64,000 nt of DNA, taken from Achromobacter sp. HZ34 (lineage in GTDB: Bacteria; Pseudomonadota; Gammaproteobacteria; Burkholderiales; Burkholderiaceae_B). Within the stretch, counting starts at the first letter, position 1. Each line of letters starts with the position of its first letter. Under the pieces are notes generated by a model, which saw only the letters and a program-made list of their open reading frames with translations, was not told the DNA's origin and did no database searches. Made by a program: the position numbers and the translations under genes. Positions 59,498 to 64,000 of this stretch are shown here, one piece after another. The stretch covers positions 1,240,001-1,304,000 of the forward strand of contig NZ_NJIX01000001.1 in assembly GCF_002209485.1 (NCBI RefSeq), in the 5' to 3' direction.

Positions 59498-60190
59498 CTA
59501 GGCTGACGCGGCGAATGCCGGTTGGCATTTCACGCTGGGGCGTTCGCGCATCGCGGCGTACCAGGTGCGCAAAGCCTCGCAGTCCGCGGGCAGGGGCAGC
59601 TTCACGAGGTCGGCGAAAAGCAGGCCGGCGATCAGGGTGATGTCGGCCATGGAGAACGTGTCGCCGGCGACAAAACCGCGCTTCTCGAGAATGCCGTTGA
59701 AGTACCGCATGCCGCGCAAGGCCTTGTCGCGTTGCCGGAAACCCCACTCCGGATTCTGGTAGACCTCGACATCGGGCCCCAGGCCCGGCGTGCCGTGATG
59801 AAAATAGACACTCACGGCGTCCAGCACTTCCAGCTCGGCGCGCTTGCTCATCATATGAACCAGGCCCTGCTCCAGCGGCGTCCTGCCGGTAAGCGTGGGA
59901 GCACCGTCCAACGCGTCCAGGTATTGCGTGATCGCCGTGCACTCGCCGATGTGGGTACCGTCGGCAAGCTCCAGCACCGGCACGGTGCCTGAGTAACTCC
60001 TGGTGGCGAGAAACTCGGGCGTTTTGTGCTCGCCCTTGTACAGATCGACAAATTCGAACTGGACCTGCGACGTCAGGCCCTTCTCCGCCAAGGCAATCCT
60101 CACGCGCGTGGGATAGGGGCCGGCGGGGAAATCATGGATCTTCAGCAAAGGTGTATGCGCTACTTCGTGATCGGCTGCTGCGGCAGTCAT
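59498..60190 (-). CDS. Glutathione S-transferase family protein
   Basis: A 230-residue GST. The thioredoxin-like domain has LKIHDFPAGPYPTRVRIALA, cis-Pro in YSGTVPVLELADGTHIGECT and ECTAITQYLDAL. The helical domain follows with GDTFSMADITLIAGLLFADL. It resembles the YfcG/GstB-type bacterial enzymes. The start chosen is MTAAAADHE at 60190, with GAGAGAG upstream. It is divergent from a TetR gene, and the gap carries a perfect 20-bp palindrome, so it is likely induced by an electrophile that relieves TetR repression. Confidence 0.92.
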   Translation of the reverse strand: MTAAAADHEVAHTPLLKIHDFPAGPYPTRVRIALAEKGLTSQVQFEFVDLYKGEHKTPEFLATRSYSGTVPVLELADGTHIGECTAITQYLDALDGAPTLTGRTPLEQGLVHMMSKRAELEVLDAVSVYFHHGTPGLGPDVEVYQNPEWGFRQRDKALRGMRYFNGILEKRGFVAGDTFSMADITLIAGLLFADLVKLPLPADCEALRTWYAAMRERPSVKCQPAFAASA

Positions 60191-60276
60191 GGATGACTCT
60201 CTCTCTGATGAGAATAGGGAATGGAGGGAAATAAACGGGATATGGCGGCCGGCCAAGCCGCCTGAACATCAACACC

Positions 60277-60296
60277 TACCTAACGATCGTTAGGTA
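60277..60296. promoter_or_regulatory. TetR operator, 20-bp perfect palindrome
   Basis: TACCTAACGATCGTTAGGTA is a perfect palindrome midway in the 154-bp gap between the divergent GST gene (60190) and the TetR gene (60345). The length and symmetry are what a TetR dimer binds. It would repress both genes. Confidence 0.88.
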
Positions 60297-60344
60297 AAGA
60301 ATAAGAGGTATATTCCCCTACGTCAATCTTTCTTGGGAATCGCG

Positions 60345-60917
60345 GTGTTGAAGACAGAAGCGGGTGCCAATGCGAAGGAGCGCATCCTCGCGGCGGCCAC
60401 CAGGATGGCCCAGGCCCACGGCTACAGCGGCTTGAATTTTCGCGACCTCGCGGCGGACGTCGGCATCAAGGCCGCCAGCATCTACTACCACTTCACCAAC
60501 AAGGCGGACCTGGGGGCTGCCGTGGCCCGGCGCTATACGGAGAACGCCGCCGCCACGCTGGATGCCTTGCTGGCCGAGGAAGGCGATCCGCAGCGCGCGC
60601 TGCAGCGTTACCCGGCCACGTTTCGTAAAGCCCTGGAAGCCGATAACAGGATCTGCCTGGGCAGCTTCCTGGCCGCGGAAACCGTCGATCTGCCGGAGGA
60701 AGTGAATACTGAGGTGCGCGCGTTCGGCGACATGAATATCGCGTGGCTCAACAAGACGCTGCTTGCCGCCGGCACGGTCGCACCGGAAGCCAGCGAACGG
60801 CGAGCCCGCGCCATCTTCGCGGCGGTGGCCGGTGCCCAGTTGCTGGCGAGAAGCCGTGCCGACCTCGCGGTCTACGATAGCTTGATCGATGGTTATCGCG
60901 AAGCCGGACTTTTGTAA
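60345..60917 (+). CDS. TetR-family transcriptional regulator
   Basis: A 190-residue TetR regulator. The N-terminal DNA-binding domain reads KERILAAATRMAQAHGYSGL, NFRDLAADVGIKAASIYYHF and TNKADLGAAVARRY, the classic pattern ending in YYHF. The C-terminal ligand domain is helical with RICLGSFLAAETVDLPEEVN. The start chosen is the GTG at 60345, where GGGAA lies five bases upstream; a TTG at 60333 would overlap that site. It sits opposite the GST gene with the palindrome between them, so it likely represses the GST and itself. Confidence 0.9.
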   Translation: MLKTEAGANAKERILAAATRMAQAHGYSGLNFRDLAADVGIKAASIYYHFTNKADLGAAVARRYTENAAATLDALLAEEGDPQRALQRYPATFRKALEADNRICLGSFLAAETVDLPEEVNTEVRAFGDMNIAWLNKTLLAAGTVAPEASERRARAIFAAVAGAQLLARSRADLAVYDSLIDGYREAGLL

Positions 60918-60949
60918 GCTTAGTTGCGTATCTTCCTGTTTACTCAGTG

Positions 60950-61000
60950 CAGGCAAGACGTTCAGGTAAGACGTTCAGGCAAGACGTTCAGGTAATCGTT
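60950..61000. repeat. 13-bp tandem repeat upstream of tam
   Basis: Three exact-length copies of CAGG(C/T)AAGACGTT (60950-60962, 60963-60975, 60976-60988) and a shortened fourth, CAGGTAATCGTT (60989-61000). They lie 24 bases before the tam start, in the leader region. Confidence 0.85.
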
Positions 61001-61023
61001 CAAGTAACACAGGAGACCCCCCC

Positions 61024-61785
61024 ATGACCTGGTCCGCCCAGCAATACTCACGCTTCGAAGCAGAACGCACCCGTCCCGTCCGCGACCTGGTCGCGGCCAT
61101 TCCGAATGAGGACGTCAAGGTCGCCGTCGATCTGGGTTGCGGTCCGGGCAACTCTACCGAAGTGCTGGCGCAGCGTTACACGCAGGCCCAGGTCACCGGC
61201 CTGGACAGCGATCAGGACATGATCACCGCGGCCCGCAAGCGCTCGCCGCAGACCACTTTCGAGCTGGCCGACATCGCCAACTGGGCGCCCGCCACCCGCT
61301 ACGACGTCATCCTGGCCAACGCCTCGCTGCAGTGGCTGCCGGACCATCAGGCGCTGTACCCGCGCCTGGTCGACAGCCTGGCGCCCAACGGCACCCTGGC
61401 CATCCAGACGCCGGACAATCTGCAGGAACCCGCCCATCTGCTGGCCCAGGAAGTGGCGGCCGACGCGCGCTGGGGCGGCACGCTGGCGCAGGTACGCCAT
61501 CACAGCCGCCACACGCCGCAGTGGTATTACGGCCTGCTGCAAGCCCACTGCCAGCATATCGACGTCTGGCGCACGACGTATTTCCATCCGCTCGAAGACG
61601 CCCAGGCCGTCGTGGAATGGTTCAAGGGTTCGGCCCTGCGCCCCTTCCTGGCCAAGCTGGACGACGCCGGCAAGGCCGACTTCCTGCAGATGTACAAGGA
61701 GCGCATCGAGCAAGCCTACCCGGCATTGCCCAGCGGCACGGTGCTGCTGCCCTTCCCGCGCCTGTTCATCCTGGCGACGCGCTGA
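61024..61785 (+). CDS. tam: Trans-aconitate 2-methyltransferase
   Basis: A 253-residue SAM-dependent methyltransferase that methyl-esterifies trans-aconitate, a by-product that inhibits aconitase. The start MTWSAQQYSRFEAERTRPVR, the SAM motif VAVDLGCGPGNSTEVLAQRY, and YDVILANASLQWLPDHQALY match the Tam family well. AGGAGA lies about eight bases before the ATG. The gene stands alone after the TetR gene and a tandem-repeat leader. Confidence 0.92.
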   Translation: MTWSAQQYSRFEAERTRPVRDLVAAIPNEDVKVAVDLGCGPGNSTEVLAQRYTQAQVTGLDSDQDMITAARKRSPQTTFELADIANWAPATRYDVILANASLQWLPDHQALYPRLVDSLAPNGTLAIQTPDNLQEPAHLLAQEVAADARWGGTLAQVRHHSRHTPQWYYGLLQAHCQHIDVWRTTYFHPLEDAQAVVEWFKGSALRPFLAKLDDAGKADFLQMYKERIEQAYPALPSGTVLLPFPRLFILATR

Positions 61786-61845
61786 AGCCGGCCGAAGCTG
61801 GCGTCGAAGCGCGGGACTCAAAGCGAAGGATGCAAGACGCCGGAC

Positions 61846-62805
61846 TCAATCCAGCTTGATATTGCGTTCCTTCGCCAGGTCGAACCATTTCTTGTAGTCC
61901 GCTTCGACGAACGCGCGCGATTGCGCCACCGACATGTGCTTGATCTCGGTCGACTCACGCGCGAACAGTTCCGCCATGTCCTTGCTGGCGATGACTTCGT
62001 TGATCGCCTTGTTGTAGTAATCGAGCAATTCCTTGGGCGTGCTGGCTGGCGCGAAGAACCCCCACCACACGTCCACCGTGTAGCCGGGATAAATCTCGCT
62101 GACCGACCTGACATTGGGCAGCAAGGGCGACTGCGCCGCGCTGGTCACGCCCAGCGTCACCAGGTCACCCGATTTCATCTGTCCCAGGATGGAAGCCGGT
62201 GTCGAGATCATGAAATCGACGCGCCCGCCCATCATGTCGATGGCCGCATTCGACACCCCTTTATAGGGCACGTGCCGGAACTTGCCGCCCGAACGCTGCA
62301 TCAGCAGCTCCGAGGAAAAATGCGCAATCGAGCCCAGACCCGGTGTCCCGTACGTCATGGGCTTGCCGGACGTCAGCGCCGCCTTCAGGTCATCCAGGTT
62401 CTTCAGCCCGGACGCCTTTGACGCCACCAGCACCATGGGCCCCTCGGAGACCACCGCGACCGGCGCCAGGTCCTTGGCAAAGTCGTAATTCAACTGGCGC
62501 CCCACGGTATTGGTCACTACCGAGGACGAACTGAAAAGCAAAGTCGCGCCATCACCCTTGCTCTTGGCCACCTCGCCGGTACCGATCACGCCCCCTGCCC
62601 CCGGCTTGTTCTCGACGATGAAATTCTTGCCGGTCTTCTTCGTCAATTCCTTGGCGATGGCGCGGCCGAAGGTGTCATTGCTGGCCCCGGGGGAAAACGG
62701 CACGATGATCCGCACGACGCTGGGAACCTCGGGCTCGGCGCGCGCGGCACAGGTCAGGCCGAATGCCGCCACGGACGCGGCAGCCAACTTCCAAAGCGAT
62801 CTCAT
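61846..62805 (-). CDS. Bug-family tripartite tricarboxylate transport receptor
   Basis: A 319-residue periplasmic receptor of the Bug/TctC family. The signal peptide MRSLWKLAAASVAAFGLTCA ends at ARA-EPEVP. Family segments are VVRIIVPFSPGASNDTFGRA, FIVENKPGAGGVIGTGEVAK and MTYGTPGLGSIAHFSSELLM. It has AGGAGA five bases before the ATG. The GntR gene 129 bases upstream reads the same way, so it probably regulates this gene from in front. The CoA transferase at the right edge likely shares its pathway. Confidence 0.93.
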   Translation of the reverse strand: MRSLWKLAAASVAAFGLTCAARAEPEVPSVVRIIVPFSPGASNDTFGRAIAKELTKKTGKNFIVENKPGAGGVIGTGEVAKSKGDGATLLFSSSSVVTNTVGRQLNYDFAKDLAPVAVVSEGPMVLVASKASGLKNLDDLKAALTSGKPMTYGTPGLGSIAHFSSELLMQRSGGKFRHVPYKGVSNAAIDMMGGRVDFMISTPASILGQMKSGDLVTLGVTSAAQSPLLPNVRSVSEIYPGYTVDVWWGFFAPASTPKELLDYYNKAINEVIASKDMAELFARESTEIKHMSVAQSRAFVEADYKKWFDLAKERNIKLD

Positions 62806-62869
62806 TTTGTCTCCTGATCTTGTTCTGGTGGCACCGGCGCGCGCATCGAGGCGCAACGCCAAAACCAGA

Positions 62870-62892
62870 ATATCATCATGAGATCATGATAT
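62870..62892. promoter_or_regulatory. GntR operator candidate upstream of the Bug gene
   Basis: ATATCAT and ATGATAT form a perfect 7-bp inverted repeat separated by nine bases, in the gap before the Bug receptor gene. The half-site ATGATAT recurs at 63780-63786 in front of the CoA transferase gene, which supports one regulator acting on both. Confidence 0.65.
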
Positions 62893-62934
62893 CAACGGAA
62901 GAAATTCCCTATTAAGACGGAGACCTCGCCAGCC

Positions 62935-63681
62935 TCAGGATGCCGTGCCGGCCGCCCGATTCAGCGTCATCTTGTACGTAAAGGTATGGCCCGGGTAGGT
63001 GTTCACGGTCACTTCGAAAGGCTCCGGATCCTCGAAGAAATAGCGCCGCACCACTTGCAGCGCAGGACTGTAGGGCGTGGCGTGCAGCAACTCGGCCTCT
63101 TCCGGTGACACGAACACCGCCTGGATTTCCTGCTCGATCTTCTGGATGGTGCTGTCGAAGGCCTCGGAGATCTGCGTATAGACGGCGGTATCCATCTCCC
63201 GGTCGTGCGCCACCGCGCTCAGGTAGGGTTTGCGCACATAGATGCGGCACACCGACACCACCACGCCGGTATCGGCGCGATTGACACGCTTGCCCGCCAG
63301 CCGCAATACCGTATCGCCGGTGGGCATCTTCAGCACGGCCGTGTCCTCGGGCCGCAGCACCAGGGATTCGCGGCGCGAGATCAGGTAACGTGTCGGCCCG
63401 GCCCCGTAAGACACCAGCTCGGAAACCGAGCGTGAAGTCAGCATGAAGCTCTGGTTCTGCGCCCGCGCCACCACTTTGGTGCCCACGCCATGGATGGTCT
63501 CGATCAGTCCCTGCGACACCAGCCGCTTGAGGGCTTCGCGGATGGTCGTGCGGCTGACCTCGAAGCGCTCGATCAGGTCGCTCTCCTTGGGCAGCAGCTC
63601 GCCGACAGCGGGAAAGCCGTTGGAGATTTCCTTGGCCAGCAGATCGGCGACGAGCAGGTATTTCGGGGCGGTGGTCCTCAT
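62935..63681 (-). CDS. GntR-family regulator with UTRA domain
   Basis: A 248-residue GntR/HutC-type regulator. The winged helix-turn-helix is in LLVADLLAKEISNGFPAVGE, KESDLIERFEVSRTTIREAL and KRLVSQGLIETIHGVGTKVV. The UTRA-type effector domain begins near YGAGPTRYLISRRESLVLRP and includes VVVSVCRIYVRKPYLSAVAH. The start is MRTTAPKYL at 63681, since the upstream frame is poor. It lies between the Bug receptor and the divergent CoA transferase and probably represses both. Confidence 0.9.
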   Translation of the reverse strand: MRTTAPKYLLVADLLAKEISNGFPAVGELLPKESDLIERFEVSRTTIREALKRLVSQGLIETIHGVGTKVVARAQNQSFMLTSRSVSELVSYGAGPTRYLISRRESLVLRPEDTAVLKMPTGDTVLRLAGKRVNRADTGVVVSVCRIYVRKPYLSAVAHDREMDTAVYTQISEAFDSTIQKIEQEIQAVFVSPEEAELLHATPYSPALQVVRRYFFEDPEPFEVTVNTYPGHTFTYKMTLNRAAGTAS

Positions 63682-63773
63682 GGGCTTCTTTCGGTCTTTC
63701 GTTCTTATGGGAGCGGCGGAACTGCCAGCCCGCATCTTACCGTCACCCGCAATGGCAGGTTGGATTGCGTTAG

Positions 63774-63787
63774 ATATAATGATATCC
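63774..63787. promoter_or_regulatory. GntR operator candidate upstream of the CoA transferase
   Basis: GATAT-AATG-ATATC is a perfect 5-bp inverted repeat with the half-site ATGATAT shared with the site at 62870-62892. It is 32 bases before the CoA transferase start and 93 bases from the GntR start. Confidence 0.65.
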
Positions 63788-63818
63788 TTATTTCAAGAAT
63801 CACCATCAGCCTTCACAG

Positions 63819-64000
63819 ATGACCGACTTTCCTGCCGCCGAATTCAATCCCGACGCCCGCGGCCCGCTTAGCGGCGTGCGCGTGCTGGACCTTTCCCGCC
63901 TGGTCGCGGGCAATGTGATGACCTTGCAACTGGCCGATTTCGGCGCCGACGTCATCAAAGTCGAACCGCCAGGCGGCGACACCCTGCGCAACTTCCGCAG
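63819..64000 (+). CDS. Class III CoA transferase (CaiB/BaiF), C-terminus beyond window edge
   Basis: The first 60 residues of a family III CoA transferase: [20 protein letters not shown], then [20 protein letters not shown] and [20 protein letters not shown]. This is the same N-terminal pattern as the CoA transferase at 5221-6498. It is divergent from the GntR gene with a candidate operator in between, which makes a Bug/GntR/CoA-transferase group. The remaining length is outside the window. Confidence 0.9.
   Translation, partial: MTDFPAAEFNPDARGPLSGVRVLDLSRLVAGNVMTLQLADFGADVIKVEPPGGDTLRNFR

Overview
The window is high-GC betaproteobacterial DNA. The best fit is an environmental Bordetella or a close Alcaligenaceae relative such as Achromobacter. 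This rests on two tripartite-tricarboxylate 'Bug' solute receptors beside CoA transferases, a very high density of LysR, IclR, GntR, MarR and TetR regulators paired with catabolic or efflux genes, strong G/C third-codon bias, and a glycine-rich autotransporter. No rRNA, tRNA or CRISPR array was seen. The content is accessory metabolism, transport and regulation with little core housekeeping.

Layout. 1-1,000: the edge of an unknown gene and a HAD hydrolase that lost its C-terminal half. 1,088-4,072: a 994-residue autotransporter. 4,331-10,605: a translationally coupled catabolic operon (Bug receptor, Baeyer-Villiger type monooxygenase, class III CoA transferase, patatin-like lipase) facing an IclR regulator. 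10,732-13,752: a CheB/CheR/PAS protein whose CheB module has lost catalytic residues. 13,849-16,112: small unknown genes, a DUF924 protein and an orphan amino-acid binding protein. 16,125-19,856: an XRE regulator facing a dihydroorotase/allantoinase-type amidohydrolase coupled to an MmgE/PrpD protein. 19,881-21,961: a Tet(X)-like flavoprotein and an alpha/beta hydrolase. 22,376-26,606: amidohydrolase, ACS-family transporter, isocitrate-lyase-family enzyme and a LysR. 26,676-28,715: a MarR/MATE efflux pair with two clear operators. 28,801-40,998: PanE-like and SDR enzymes, MFS exporters, a flavin reductase, LysR regulators, the pyridoxal reductase pdxI, an acyl-CoA dehydrogenase with an IclR, and a GST. 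41,057-48,861: SDR, MFS/amidohydrolase pair with LysR, TSUP exporter with LysR, DUF817 membrane protein, class I amidotransferase. 48,948-50,662: vitamin B6 genes pdxY and a YggS/PLP-binding protein.

50,905-55,089 is the part that stands apart. A protein with a PD-(D/E)XK-like residue pattern is followed by about 0.9 kb of decayed DNA that may hold a broken IS21-type transposase. Next comes an AT-richer overlapping gene pair, an ABC/OLD-type ATPase and a small TOPRIM-like protein. This is the layout of a two-component anti-phage system and is the main candidate for an undescribed system here.

55,292-64,000 returns to native-looking DNA: Na/Pi symporter, DHA2-type MFS with LysR, GST with TetR and a 20-bp perfect palindrome, trans-aconitate methyltransferase, and a second Bug receptor/GntR/CoA transferase group that runs off the right edge.

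Most regulators are divergent from the genes they probably control, and several intergenic regions carry good inverted repeats that can be assigned to the neighbouring regulator by position.
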